Positions 41,064 through 49,565 of a stretch of DNA of 54,967 bases are shown here, in pieces; within the stretch, counting starts at the first letter, position 1, and the number at the start of each line of letters is the position of its first letter. The stretch lies in NCBI GenBank assembly GCA_947258985.1, contig CAMYKI010000023.1:1-54967 (forward strand), written 5' to 3'. Below the pieces are notes generated by a model. That model worked only from the letters and a program-made list of their open reading frames with translations, ran no database searches and was not told where the DNA came from. The DNA is from an uncultured Acidimicrobiaceae bacterium (GTDB taxonomy: Bacteria > Actinomycetota > Acidimicrobiia > Spongiisociales > UBA5794). Position numbers and translations under genes: made by a program.

Positions 41064-41747
41064 GTGAGTGGTGGTTACGCATCAGTTCCTTACAAAACCG
41101 AGCGCAGATCGTTCGACGAGATGACCGACCGGAGTCGTTCGTTCCTGGACCTCATGAACGATCGTCGCAGTATCCGCGACTTCTCGCCGGACCCCGTGCC
41201 CCGCTCGCTCATCGAAGCGGCGATCAGCACCGCAGCGACCGCACCCTCGGGCGCCCACCGCCAGCCATGGACGTTCGTGGTGGTCGGCGACCCGTCCCTC
41301 AAGGCCCGGATCCGGACGGCCGCTGAGGAAGAGGAGCAGCAGAACTATGAAGGTGGAAGGCTTCCCCCCGAATGGAGAGATGCCCTTGCCCCACTCGGCA
41401 CCGATTGGCAGAAGCCCTACCTCGAAACGGCACCCTGGCTCGTCGTGCTTTTCGAGCAGCGCTACACAGTCAAGCCGGACGGGGAGACGCTGAAGAACTA
41501 CTACGTGAAAGAGAGCGTTGGCATCGCCGCCGGTCTGTTTGTCGCCGCACTACACAACATGGGTCTCGCCACGCTGACCCACACCCCCAGCCCCATGGCA
41601 TTCCTCACACGGATTCTCGAACGTCCTGAGAATGAGCGGCCATCTGTGCTTTTCCCCATCGGCTTTCCGGCCGAGGGCTGTCGGGTGCCTGATCTGCAAA
41701 GGAAGTCCCTGGATGAGGTGATGGTCGTTCGTGACGACAGCGATTGA
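41064..41747 (+). CDS. Nitroreductase-fold flavoprotein resembling iodotyrosine deiodinase
   Basis: A 227-residue FMN protein. GTG 41064 is preceded by GAAGGGG; the ORF opens 9 codons earlier. RRSIRDFSPDPVP and ATAPSGAHRQPWTFVVV are the FMN-binding N-terminal motifs. In addition, EEEEQQNYEGGRLPPEWRDAL, GTDWQKPYLETAPWLVVLFE, NYYVKESVGIAAGLFVAALH and LATLTHTPSPMAFL, with the Glu/Tyr/Lys active-site lid, match the iodotyrosine deiodinase branch rather than generic nitroreductases. Reductive dehalogenation of halotyrosines is the best guess; the substrate in this organism is unknown. Monocistronic. Confidence 0.82.
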   Translation: MSGGYASVPYKTERRSFDEMTDRSRSFLDLMNDRRSIRDFSPDPVPRSLIEAAISTAATAPSGAHRQPWTFVVVGDPSLKARIRTAAEEEEQQNYEGGRLPPEWRDALAPLGTDWQKPYLETAPWLVVLFEQRYTVKPDGETLKNYYVKESVGIAAGLFVAALHNMGLATLTHTPSPMAFLTRILERPENERPSVLFPIGFPAEGCRVPDLQRKSLDEVMVVRDDSD

Positions 41748-41850
41748 ACGCAGCGACCACTGACTTCTACAGGGATGCAACATCCCTTTGGTCCGGAGGC
41801 CTGCGTGCCGATGACTAACGGGAAACCAGCAATACCCAAAACGGTGAACC

Positions 41851-43389
41851 GTGCATCAGGCCGAAGTGTCTCAGGACAGGCGTCTCCCCACGCTCTTCCA
41901 TTCCTTCTTCAACCACGCCCATATTCCCCTCCTCGTCGTTGACGAAGACGGGGTCGTGGTTGAGGCAAACGCAGCCGCTACTGAGGCCCTCGCCGTCACC
42001 GCCGACGGCGAGAACGGGATTCTGGATGGCTTCTGGCGCGTGAGTGCTAATGCCGTCATGCGAATGCTCGAAGCGGTGCGCCGTCAGGTACCGGTGACGC
42101 CCGTTATGGCTCGTACGGTGCTCGACCGCCTGGTGGAAGTAGACGGCTTCATCGTCGACAAGGATGGCCCACCTCTCGTCGGCGTACTCGTCACGGACCG
42201 GTCCAGCGTTGATGATGCCCAGCGCCGCCTCAAAGATCAAGAAGAGCGCTATCGCTCGCTCTTTGAGTGGTCACCGGTCGCGATGAGAGAGGAAGACTTC
42301 ACTGCAGTTGGGGTGTGGTTGGAAAGGCTCCGCAGCGAGGGGGTCACCGATTTCACCGCCTATCTGGACGAGCATCCTGATGAGGTCAAGCGGGCGATCA
42401 TGGGCATTCGCACCACCCGGGTCAACGCGGCCACCGTCGGTCTGCTCAAGGCCCCTTCCGTGCTTGCGATTCTGCGTGGTTTCCGGGATGACGAACTCAC
42501 CCCAGACGTTCTTGGCGCCTTTCGCGCGCAATTCGAGGTGCTGTGGGAGGGCGGTTCCTCGTATCAATCCGACTTTGTCGGAGTCAACTTCCTCAACCAG
42601 CCTTTCGAGTGCAGGCTGCGGTGGAGGGTGCCGCACAGCAATGGCGCTCTCGATCTCTCCCGGATTGCCGTCTCGCTCCTCGACATGACCCAGCTACGGG
42701 CGACCCAGCGCCGTCTCGAGCGCCTCGTTGCCGACAAGGACCGGTTTATCGCAAGCGTCAGCCATGAGTTGCGTACGCCGCTGTCTGCCGTTCTCGGGTT
42801 ATCCGAGGAGCTGGCGCAGCGGTGGGATCGTTTTGATGAGGATGAGACAAAGGAACTCATCGGTCTGGTCGCTGCTCAGTCGTCTGACCTTGCCTTGTTG
42901 GTAGAGGACCTGCTGGTTGCAGCCAACCTCGAACAGGGCCGGGTCACAATCGAGCGGCAGATCATCGATCTGGCCGCAGTCGCCGAAGCAGCGGTTGCGG
43001 ACTGCCGCCGCACCTACCCGGACTTTGCGATCGGGGACGTCACCGGTGCAATGACCGGCGCCAACGCAGACCCCGTTCGGGTAAGGCAGGTCGTCCGCAA
43101 TCTCATCACCAATGCCATCCGCTACGGAGGGCCCGATATCAAGATCGACGTCGGGCTCGACGACACGCCGTACCTGACCGTCGCCGACAACGGAAAGGGT
43201 GTCCCATTGGAGCAGCGCGAGGCCATCTTCGTTCCCTACTTTCAGTCGACAGGATCTGCCCGGGTGCTCGGCTCGCTCGGTCTCGGGCTGGCGATCTCGC
43301 GAGAACTGGCCAGGAGAATGGACGGCGACCTCACCTACACCTTCCGGGACGGCGAGAGCATCTTCCGGTTGGAGCTCCCGGGCGCCTAG
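41851..43389 (+). CDS. PAS-type hybridless sensor histidine kinase (soluble, orphan)
   Basis: A 512-residue kinase without TM helices. A PAS-like unit at about 15-110 begins FFNHAHIPLLVVDEDGVVVEANAAA. A second, divergent segment (about 130-270) contains RYRSLFEWSPVAM and a methyltransferase-associated-PAS-like FTAYLDEHPDEVKRAIMGIR. HisKA has phospho-His about 305 in SVSHELRTPLSAVLGLSEE. HATPase_c has NLITNAIRYG, VADNGKGVP and SLGLGLAISRELARRMDG. GTG start without an obvious ribosome-binding site, so the start is uncertain. No response regulator is adjacent; its partner is unknown. Confidence 0.88.
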   Translation: MHQAEVSQDRRLPTLFHSFFNHAHIPLLVVDEDGVVVEANAAATEALAVTADGENGILDGFWRVSANAVMRMLEAVRRQVPVTPVMARTVLDRLVEVDGFIVDKDGPPLVGVLVTDRSSVDDAQRRLKDQEERYRSLFEWSPVAMREEDFTAVGVWLERLRSEGVTDFTAYLDEHPDEVKRAIMGIRTTRVNAATVGLLKAPSVLAILRGFRDDELTPDVLGAFRAQFEVLWEGGSSYQSDFVGVNFLNQPFECRLRWRVPHSNGALDLSRIAVSLLDMTQLRATQRRLERLVADKDRFIASVSHELRTPLSAVLGLSEELAQRWDRFDEDETKELIGLVAAQSSDLALLVEDLLVAANLEQGRVTIERQIIDLAAVAEAAVADCRRTYPDFAIGDVTGAMTGANADPVRVRQVVRNLITNAIRYGGPDIKIDVGLDDTPYLTVADNGKGVPLEQREAIFVPYFQSTGSARVLGSLGLGLAISRELARRMDGDLTYTFRDGESIFRLELPGA

Positions 43390-43441
43390 CCCAAACCCGG
43401 CCCCGCTACCATCGCGCCGTCATCTGATTGGGAGCCAAATC

Positions 43442-44881
43442 GTGTTTGATCTTGCCCAAGCCGCGGTGGAGGGAGCTCTCGCCGCCGGCGCTCAGTACGC
43501 CGACGCCAGGGTTGTGGTCTCCAAGAACCAGTCGATCGCGGTACAGAACCAGGAGCCGCAATCGATAGACCAAGCGGAACGGGCCGGGGTCGGCGTCAGG
43601 GCCCTGACCGGATCGGCGTGGGGCTTCTATGCAACCTCGGACATGAGCAAAGCAGCGGCGCGGGCCGCAGGCAAGAAGAGCGCCGCAATCTCCCGCGCTT
43701 CCGCAAGCGTTCCGGGCCCGGCCATGCCCCTTGCCGATGTCCCCGTTGTGGAGGACAGCTACGAAACGCCGTTTGACGAAGACCCGTTTGCGGTGCCCGT
43801 CAGTGACAAGGTCGACATGCTGATCGAGGTGACCAAGATCGCCCAATCCGTCGACGGTATCGCCCTGGCAACGGGCAACCTGTCGTTCTGGGACACCAAC
43901 AAATGGTTCGTGTCGTCACAAGGGCACCGGATTCATCAGCACCTCGTTGAATCGGGCGGCGGGTTCGACGCATCTGCAGTCGGCGAGAGCGAAATCCAGC
44001 GCCGCTCCTATCCGCAGTCCTTCGGGCAATTCGAAACCGGTGGCTATGAGACGGTACGCAGGTGGGACTACCCGGGTAACGCCGGTCGGATCGCCGAAGA
44101 AGCCGTCGCTTTGCTGTCTGCACCGGAGCTGGAGGAGGGCGAGAAGTCGCTGATTCTGGAAGGATCGCAACTTGCCTTGCAGATCCACGAGTCGGTCGGC
44201 CATGCCATCGAACTCGATCGCATTCTGGGTTGGGAAGCGGCTTTCGCCGGGACCTCGCATCTGGATCTGGAAAGGCTGAGAACCCACCGGTACGGGTCGC
44301 CGCTCATGAACATCACTGCCGACGCCACGCTCCCGGGTGCCCTGGGCACCTTCGGCTACGACGACGAAGGGACAAAGGCGCAACGTGTCGACATTGTCAA
44401 GGACGGCCTCTGGGTGGGGGTGCTCTCCGGGCGGGACTCCGCCTCGATAGCGGGACTCGCTCCGGGCGGGATGGTGCGCGCCGACGGCTACAACCGGCTG
44501 CCGATGGTGAGGATGACCAACGTCGGCATGCTGCCCGGCGACTCCAATCTTGCCGAGATCATCGCCGATACCAAGGACGGGGTCTATATGTCGACGAATC
44601 GGTCCTGGTCGATCGACGACCGGCGGCTCAACTTCCAGTTCGGCTGCGAAATCGCCTGGGAGGTCAAGGACGGCAAGCTTGGGCGGATGGTCAAGAATCC
44701 GACGTATACGGGCATCACTCCACAATTCTGGGCCCAACTCGACAAGCTCGCTGGGGGTGACGAGTGGGTGCACTGGGGGACCCCCAACTGTGGGAAGGGC
44801 CAGCCGATGCAAGTGGCTCACACGGGTCACTCTGCGGCACCCGGCCGGTTCGCTGAGGTTCGAGTAGGGGTACGGGCATGA
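43442..44881 (+). CDS. tldD: TldD metallopeptidase subunit
   Basis: A 479-residue catalytic subunit of the TldD/TldE peptidase, which trims unfolded or precursor peptides such as microcins and the CcdA antitoxin. GTG 43442 is chosen with GGGAG 7 bases upstream and FDLAQAAVEGALAAGAQYAD following; the ORF opens much earlier inside the kinase gene. The zinc motif HESVGHAIELDR (HExxxH, His about 249) is intact. Other family stretches are GVGVRALTGSAWGFYAT, GTFGYDDEGTKAQR and YMSTNRSWSIDDRRLNFQFG. It overlaps tldE by 4 bases. Confidence 0.93.
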   Translation: MFDLAQAAVEGALAAGAQYADARVVVSKNQSIAVQNQEPQSIDQAERAGVGVRALTGSAWGFYATSDMSKAAARAAGKKSAAISRASASVPGPAMPLADVPVVEDSYETPFDEDPFAVPVSDKVDMLIEVTKIAQSVDGIALATGNLSFWDTNKWFVSSQGHRIHQHLVESGGGFDASAVGESEIQRRSYPQSFGQFETGGYETVRRWDYPGNAGRIAEEAVALLSAPELEEGEKSLILEGSQLALQIHESVGHAIELDRILGWEAAFAGTSHLDLERLRTHRYGSPLMNITADATLPGALGTFGYDDEGTKAQRVDIVKDGLWVGVLSGRDSASIAGLAPGGMVRADGYNRLPMVRMTNVGMLPGDSNLAEIIADTKDGVYMSTNRSWSIDDRRLNFQFGCEIAWEVKDGKLGRMVKNPTYTGITPQFWAQLDKLAGGDEWVHWGTPNCGKGQPMQVAHTGHSAAPGRFAEVRVGVRA

Positions 44882-46203
44882 GCAGGACTATCGAAATAGC
44901 AGGTCAGATACTCGACCACATCGGTGACCGCGCCGACGCCGAAGTAGTTGTCAGCGGAGGTGAGTCGGCCCTGACGCGCTTTGCCAACTCGTTCATCCAT
45001 CAGAACGTCGCCGAGGAGGGCCACGAGGTCCTCCTCCGGGTCGCCGTGGACGGTCGGGTCAACTCGGCGGCGACCACCAACCTGGAAGGTATCGAGGACT
45101 TCGTCGATGACACCATCGGCATCGCCTCCCTGCAGCGGGTCGATGAAAGTTGGCCGGGTGTGACCGAGCCGATGGATATCGTCGACCCCCATCATTTCGA
45201 CGACGCCACGGCCGAAGCAAACCCGGATGAGAGGGCCCGGGTGGTGGCGGGGTTCGTATCCGCCGCTCCCGACCTGCTCGCTGCCGGCTATTGCGAGACG
45301 ATGGGTCATGATGTCGCGTTCGTGAATACCGAAGGTCACCGCGCCTTCGGTCACTACACGAGAGCGACCGTCGATGGAATTCACCAGGCAAGCGGTACCG
45401 CCGGGTCGGGCCACGGAACCTCGCCACGTCTCGGCGATCTCGACGGGTCGGATATCGGCGCGCTTGCCGCCGACCGCGCCCGGCGTGGGCTCGATGCGTT
45501 CGATCTCAAACCAGGGGAATACCAGGTCGTGCTGGCACCGGAGGCCGTCGCTACGATCGCGATGTTCCTCTCCTTCTACGGCTTCAACGGCAAGTCGCAT
45601 GCGGAGGGGCAGTCGTTTGCCGAACTTGGCGAGAAGCAGTTCGACGCATCCATCAACCTCTACGACGACGTGCACGACCCGCGGGCACTCGGTATCGGTT
45701 TTGATGCGGAGGGTACGCCGCACCGCCGTCTCGATCTCATCACTGCCGGTGTGACCAAGGCCGTGGCGCACGACCGGCGGACGGCGAAGAAGGCCGGGGT
45801 CGCCTCGACCGGGCACGGGTCACCCGGTTCCGAGGTCTACGGACCGTTGCCGACGAACGTCTTCTTGGAGGAGGGTTCGACGGCCGTCGACGACATGATT
45901 GCCGGGGTGGATCGAGGCTTGTACGTCGCAACCTTCAACTACTGCCGGGTACTCGATCCGAAGGCGTTGACCGTCACCGGCCTCACTAGGAACGGCACGT
46001 TCATCATCGAGAACGGGAAGATCACCGGCGGTGTGACCAATCTCCGCTTTACCCAGTCATTTGTAGAGGCGCTTGCCCAGGGTCGGGTGAGCGCCATAGG
46101 CAATGATGCTCGGTTCGCCGATTCCGAGTTCGGCCCCGGGATGATGCATGTACCTTCGCTCCAGCTGGACGCATGGAACTTCACCGGCGGGGCGGCCGGT
46201 TAG
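44878..46203 (+). CDS. tldE: TldE/PmbA, non-catalytic partner of TldD
   Basis: A 441-residue partner of TldD. It shares the same fold and lacks the HExxxH motif, as expected for the TldE/PmbA subunit. Recognisable parts are GHEVLLRVAVDGRVNSA, PGEYQVVLAPEAVATIAMFL, VYGPLPTNVFLEEGSTAVDDMI, GLYVATFNYCRVLDPKALTVTGLTRNGTF and the ending GPGMMHVPSLQLDAWNFTGG. Its ATG overlaps tldD. A small DUF2007-like gene follows 2 bases after its stop, suggesting one operon. Confidence 0.9.
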   Translation: MSRTIEIAGQILDHIGDRADAEVVVSGGESALTRFANSFIHQNVAEEGHEVLLRVAVDGRVNSAATTNLEGIEDFVDDTIGIASLQRVDESWPGVTEPMDIVDPHHFDDATAEANPDERARVVAGFVSAAPDLLAAGYCETMGHDVAFVNTEGHRAFGHYTRATVDGIHQASGTAGSGHGTSPRLGDLDGSDIGALAADRARRGLDAFDLKPGEYQVVLAPEAVATIAMFLSFYGFNGKSHAEGQSFAELGEKQFDASINLYDDVHDPRALGIGFDAEGTPHRRLDLITAGVTKAVAHDRRTAKKAGVASTGHGSPGSEVYGPLPTNVFLEEGSTAVDDMIAGVDRGLYVATFNYCRVLDPKALTVTGLTRNGTFIIENGKITGGVTNLRFTQSFVEALAQGRVSAIGNDARFADSEFGPGMMHVPSLQLDAWNFTGGAAG

Positions 46204-46205
46204 CC

Positions 46206-46430
46206 GTGGCGCGCAAAGACAAACTCGTACCTATCGCCGAGTTCGTCGATCGGGCTGTCGCGGAACAAGCGTGGGGCCTGCTCGAAGACGCCGAGATACC
46301 GGCCAACGTCCTCACCGACCCGGGCACATTCGGCACGCCGGTCGTGCACCGGGTCGAGGTTGAGCGACCCAACGTCGCGTCCGCCCAAGCGCTGATAGCG
46401 CACCTGGTGGTGGGGGAGTTCTCCGATTAG
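46206..46430 (+). CDS. DUF2007-like small protein
   Basis: A 74-residue protein starting at GTG 46206, directly after tldE. The layout, KLVPIAEFVDRAVAEQAWGLLEDAEIPANVLTD then a beta strand VVHRVEVERPNVASAQALIAHL, fits the DUF2007 / putative prokaryotic signal-transducing protein fold. In that fold a short alpha/beta unit reads like an ACT-type module. No enzyme motif. It is convergent with the thioredoxin gene. Confidence 0.7.
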   Translation: MARKDKLVPIAEFVDRAVAEQAWGLLEDAEIPANVLTDPGTFGTPVVHRVEVERPNVASAQALIAHLVVGEFSD

Positions 46431-46460
46431 CTCCTGCGGGGAGCGGCTCCGGCTTCTGCC

Positions 46461-46871
46461 TCAGTGGCTGTGGTCGTGTTCCCCGTCGTGATCGTGGTCC
46501 TGCCCTTCAGCTTCCTGCTGCTCGGCGATCTCACGGCGAATAACCTCCATGTCGAGACCCTTGGTTTGCTCGATCAGGTCCTCGAGGGCAGCTTCGGGGA
46601 GTGCTCCCGGCTGCGAGAAGATGCCGATCTGATCACGGAAGATCATCAGTGTAGGGATAGAGCGGATCTGGAAGTAGGAGGCGAGTTCCTGCTCGGCCTC
46701 GGTGTCGACCTTGGCAAAAACGACGCCTTCGTGGTTGGCGGACACCTTCTCGTAGGTGGGGGCAAAAGACTTGCACGGCCCGCACCATTCGGCCCAGAAG
46801 TCGACGAGGACGATGTCGTTTTTGACGATCGTGTCCTCGAAGGTGTCTTTGGTGAGGTTGACTGTTGACAT
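46461..46871 (-). CDS. trxA: Thioredoxin with histidine-rich tail
   Basis: A 136-residue cytosolic disulfide reductase. ATG 46871 is preceded by GGAG at 7 bases; a much longer opening (to 47204) runs through the divergent ccmA gene and is rejected. The active site is WAEWCGPCKS with Cys30 and Cys33; SIPTLMIF holds the cis-Pro. The last 20 residues are an unusual acidic/His tail (DHDHDGEHDHSH) that could bind Zn, Ni or Cu. It is divergent from the cytochrome c maturation operon. Most thioredoxins end near residue 108, so the tail is an extension of nearly 30 residues. Confidence 0.92.
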   Translation of the reverse strand: MSTVNLTKDTFEDTIVKNDIVLVDFWAEWCGPCKSFAPTYEKVSANHEGVVFAKVDTEAEQELASYFQIRSIPTLMIFRDQIGIFSQPGALPEAALEDLIEQTKGLDMEVIRREIAEQQEAEGQDHDHDGEHDHSH

Positions 46872-46995
46872 TGGTCCACTCCGGTTGGTTGATTTGTCGA
46901 TAGGTCCGCAGGGTAACGTATAAGATTCTGCGAATATTCCGAGCTTCTCAATCGGTTCTGCCCGCCGATCCCGGACTACGTAGACTGCGCGCACT

Positions 46996-47634
46996 GTGTC
47001 GGAATCCCTCATTGAATTCAAAGGTGTCGCCGCCCGCATCGGGGTTACAACGATCTTGCGCGATATCGACATGACCGTCGGGCCCGGCGAGTCCCTCGGG
47101 CTGTTTGGTGCCAATGGGGCCGGGAAGACGACCCTTCTCCGGGTGTTGGCAACCCTATTGCGCCCCAGCGCCGGTTCGGCCAGCGTCCTCGGGGCCGATC
47201 TCAACGAGCAGGAGCGCTACGACATTCGCCGGCGGATCGGGTTGATCGGTCACAGCCCGGCGCTGTATCCCGAGCTGAGCCTGTTGGGCAATCTCGAATT
47301 CTCAGCGCGTATCGCTGGTGCGCCTCTGCAGGCCGCAGTCCAGGCTCTTCAGGATGTCGGGCTGGGGGGTGCTGCTTCGAGGCTGGCCGGAGAGTCGTCC
47401 CACGGGATGCAGCGTCGTGCGGAATTCGCCAGAGAGATCATGCTTGCCCCCGACCTGCTGCTGCTCGACGAGCCCCACTCTGCGCTCGATCCCAGCGCCA
47501 TCGAACTCGTGGAGCACATCGTCGCCGGAGTGCTCGAACGAGACGGTGCGGTGGTGCTGGTTTCCCATGACGTGGACAGGGTCGCACCGATGGTGACCAG
47601 GGCTGCAGAACTGACAGCGGGAACAGTGCGATGA
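46996..47634 (+). CDS. ccmA: Heme exporter ATPase CcmA
   Basis: A 212-residue ATP-binding protein of the CcmAB complex, which releases holo-CcmE from CcmC in System I cytochrome c maturation. Walker A is GANGAGKTT (about 38-46). The ABC signature is degenerate (SSHGMQRRAEFARE), and Walker B is LLLLDEPHSALDP. GTG start. A TATAAG element at 46918-46923, about 73 bases upstream, is a possible -10. It is the first of nine closely overlapping genes. Confidence 0.88.
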   Translation: MSESLIEFKGVAARIGVTTILRDIDMTVGPGESLGLFGANGAGKTTLLRVLATLLRPSAGSASVLGADLNEQERYDIRRRIGLIGHSPALYPELSLLGNLEFSARIAGAPLQAAVQALQDVGLGGAASRLAGESSHGMQRRAEFAREIMLAPDLLLLDEPHSALDPSAIELVEHIVAGVLERDGAVVLVSHDVDRVAPMVTRAAELTAGTVR

Positions 47635-48302
47635 GCGACCGCTTCTGGCCGCAGGCCTTCGCCATCGCCCGTCGGGACCTCGACCGGGAACGACGCGCCG
47701 GCGAGGTTGCGTGGGTGACGATCCCGTTCGGGGCGATTGCTCTGCTGCTGGTTCCGCTTGCGGTTGGCATCAACCAGGACGTTCTCGCTCGCATCGGCAC
47801 CGGGATGCTGTTCGTCGTTGTCATGTTGTTCGGGGTACTCACCGCAGTCCGGCGAACCAGTGCCGAGACTCCGGAGCAACGTGATGCCATTGCGCTCCTC
47901 GGGATCGACCCGGCGGCCGAATTTGTCGGCAGGACCATGGCCGGATCGTTGCTCCTCCTCGTTTTCCAGATCGTCATGGCTGCGGTCGCCGTCGTTCTCT
48001 ACGGACTCGACATTTCTGGATGGGCATGGATGGTTGTGGTGATGCCGCTTACTGCGTTGGGGCTCGCGGAGTTGGGCACCATTTCGAGTTCGATCGCTTC
48101 GAGTACTAACGCCGGACCGGCACTCGTGCCTCTCCTGGTAACACCGTTGGCGATTCCGCTGTTGCTGGGCGCAACCCAAACCGTCGAAGCTATAGATCGG
48201 GACGGGGGTAATCTGGCGTGGCCGGTGCTGATGACGATCGTTGTGCTTGCTCTTGCGATTGTCGGTGTAGCCACCGCAAGACCCCTACAGGAGACTCGAT
48301 GA
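47631..48302 (+). CDS. ccmB: Heme exporter permease CcmB
   Basis: A 223-residue protein with six hydrophobic segments, matching CcmB in length and layout. The N-terminus AIARRDLDRERRAGEVAW precedes TM1, as in other CcmB proteins (ARRDLR...RR). The ending segment WPVLMTIVVLALAIVGVATA is followed by a short tail. It overlaps ccmA by 4 bases and ccmC by 4 bases (ATGA). Assignment rests on the family pattern and operon position. Confidence 0.85.
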   Translation: MSDRFWPQAFAIARRDLDRERRAGEVAWVTIPFGAIALLLVPLAVGINQDVLARIGTGMLFVVVMLFGVLTAVRRTSAETPEQRDAIALLGIDPAAEFVGRTMAGSLLLLVFQIVMAAVAVVLYGLDISGWAWMVVVMPLTALGLAELGTISSSIASSTNAGPALVPLLVTPLAIPLLLGATQTVEAIDRDGGNLAWPVLMTIVVLALAIVGVATARPLQETR

Positions 48303-49039
48303 GCGACGCAACCCGGACCCGTATCGGCCCGCTCGACGTCGTGGCCGCGGTCTCTGTTCTGTTCGCCTTGGGGTTTGCTCTCGCCAGTCCCCGGATCGAG
48401 TCACAAGGCGAAGCGGCCCGTATGCTCTTCGTTCATGTTCCGACCATCTGGCTCGCCTATCTCGCGTTCGCAGTCACCTTTGTCGCCAGCATTTCCTACC
48501 TCGTCACCCGCAAGCTCCGCTGGGACCACGTTGCCGGGGCCTCTGCAGAGATCGGAGTGGTCTTCACCACCGCCGCCATCATCGGCGGAATGATCTGGGG
48601 CAAGGCGACCTGGAACGTGTACTGGACCTGGGACGCACGCCTGACGTTGACGGCCATCATGCTGTTCGTATACATCGGCTACCTGGCATTGCGCCGCGTC
48701 ATCGTCGACCCCGAAGCCCGCGCCCGACGCTCCGCCATCCTCGGCATCGTCGGTCTGGTGCAGCTCATTCCGGTCCACTTCTCGGTTACCTGGTGGCGAA
48801 CGCTGCACCAGACCAACACGTTTCGTCCCCGTGACATCCAGATGGACGGGCCGATCCTGGCCGCTCTGCTCGTTTCGGTTGCCGCATTCACCATCGTCTA
48901 CGCAGCCATGATGCGCCACCGGGTCCGCCTCGAAGAACTCGAGCTTCTGGCGCACACCGCGGCGATCGCTCCGGCCGGGCCTGTGGCGGGAGACGCGGTA
49001 TCGGCTCCAAATGTCGGCAACTCGGGGACTCAACCATGA
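48299..49039 (+). CDS. ccmC: Heme-handling protein CcmC
   Basis: A 246-residue membrane protein that presents heme to CcmE. ATG 48299 overlaps ccmB; the ORF opening at 48218 is inside ccmB. Six TM helices. The tryptophan-rich heme-handling loop is WGKATWNVYWTWDARLT, with the conserved WD-x-RLT. His residues flank it (FVHVPTIWLAY and VHFSVTWWRTLHQTNTF), as expected for the axial ligands. Confidence 0.92.
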   Translation: MSDATRTRIGPLDVVAAVSVLFALGFALASPRIESQGEAARMLFVHVPTIWLAYLAFAVTFVASISYLVTRKLRWDHVAGASAEIGVVFTTAAIIGGMIWGKATWNVYWTWDARLTLTAIMLFVYIGYLALRRVIVDPEARARRSAILGIVGLVQLIPVHFSVTWWRTLHQTNTFRPRDIQMDGPILAALLVSVAAFTIVYAAMMRHRVRLEELELLAHTAAIAPAGPVAGDAVSAPNVGNSGTQP

Positions 49040-49149
49040 GGTACGCCGTCGTCGGGTACATCCTCACCTACGGGACTCTGATCGGCTACATCGCCCTGTT
49101 GTTTGCCAGGCTTCGTTCCGCCGAAAAACGAGCGAGCGAGGCAGAATGA
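49036..49149 (+). CDS. ccmD: CcmD-like small membrane protein
   Basis: A 37-residue single-TM protein, too short for most ORF callers. Its ATG at 49036 overlaps the ccmC stop (ATGA) and its TGA at 49147-49149 overlaps the ccmE ATG at 49146. The sequence starts MRYAVVGYILTYGTLIGYIA, then LLFARLRSAEKR and an acidic end. CcmD has exactly this size, position and TM-plus-basic-tail design, and stabilises the CcmABC-CcmE interaction. The Tyr-rich N-terminal half of the TM fits CcmD proteins. Confidence 0.8.
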   Translation: MRYAVVGYILTYGTLIGYIALLFARLRSAEKRASEAE

Positions 49150-49565
49150 TCCGGCGATACTGGAAGTTCTTCGTTCCCGCAGTCCTGGTCCTCGGGGTCC
49201 TGATCGTCCTACTGATCAACCTATCTGCCAACCTCGTCTACTTCCGCACACCTACCGAGTTGCTCACCGAGATCGAGCCTTCCGCCGAGCGCCTCCGTCT
49301 CGGTGGCCAGGTGGTGGAGGGCACTGTGTCCACGCAAGGCGAGACACTGCTGCTCATCGTCACGGACGGACGGGAATCGATGACGGTGAGCCACGATGGT
49401 GTCGTGCCCCAGCTCTTTGCCGAGGGTCAGGGCGTGATCGTGGAGGGAACCTGGGACGGGGCCATGTTCCACTCCGACACAATGCTCATCCGGCACGATG
49501 AGCAATACCGCACCGAGGACAACGTGATCTACGACTCGATAGAGCATGAGCTAGAGGACACGTGA
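49146..49565 (+). CDS. ccmE: Heme chaperone CcmE
   Basis: A 139-residue periplasmic-side heme chaperone. ATG 49146 is the start; the 49011 opening is inside ccmC. An N-terminal TM anchor (FFVPAVLVLGVLIVLLIN) leads to an OB-fold beta barrel (RLGGQVVEGTVSTQGETLLLIV, GQGVIVEGTWDGAMFHSDTM). The heme-binding motif HxxxY is present as RHDEQYRTED: His117 would bond covalently to heme and the Tyr would be an axial ligand. This is an H-type CcmE, not the Cys variant seen in archaea and some others. Confidence 0.92.
   Translation: MIRRYWKFFVPAVLVLGVLIVLLINLSANLVYFRTPTELLTEIEPSAERLRLGGQVVEGTVSTQGETLLLIVTDGRESMTVSHDGVVPQLFAEGQGVIVEGTWDGAMFHSDTMLIRHDEQYRTEDNVIYDSIEHELEDT

Noticed and set aside
43199-43441. 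N-terminal extension of TldD by 81 codons
   Set aside because: It lies inside the histidine kinase gene and has no family similarity; GTG 43442 has a good ribosome-binding site.
46872-47204. N-terminal extension of thioredoxin by 111 codons
   Set aside because: It runs antisense through ccmA; the ATG at 46871 has a ribosome-binding site and gives the normal thioredoxin N-terminus.
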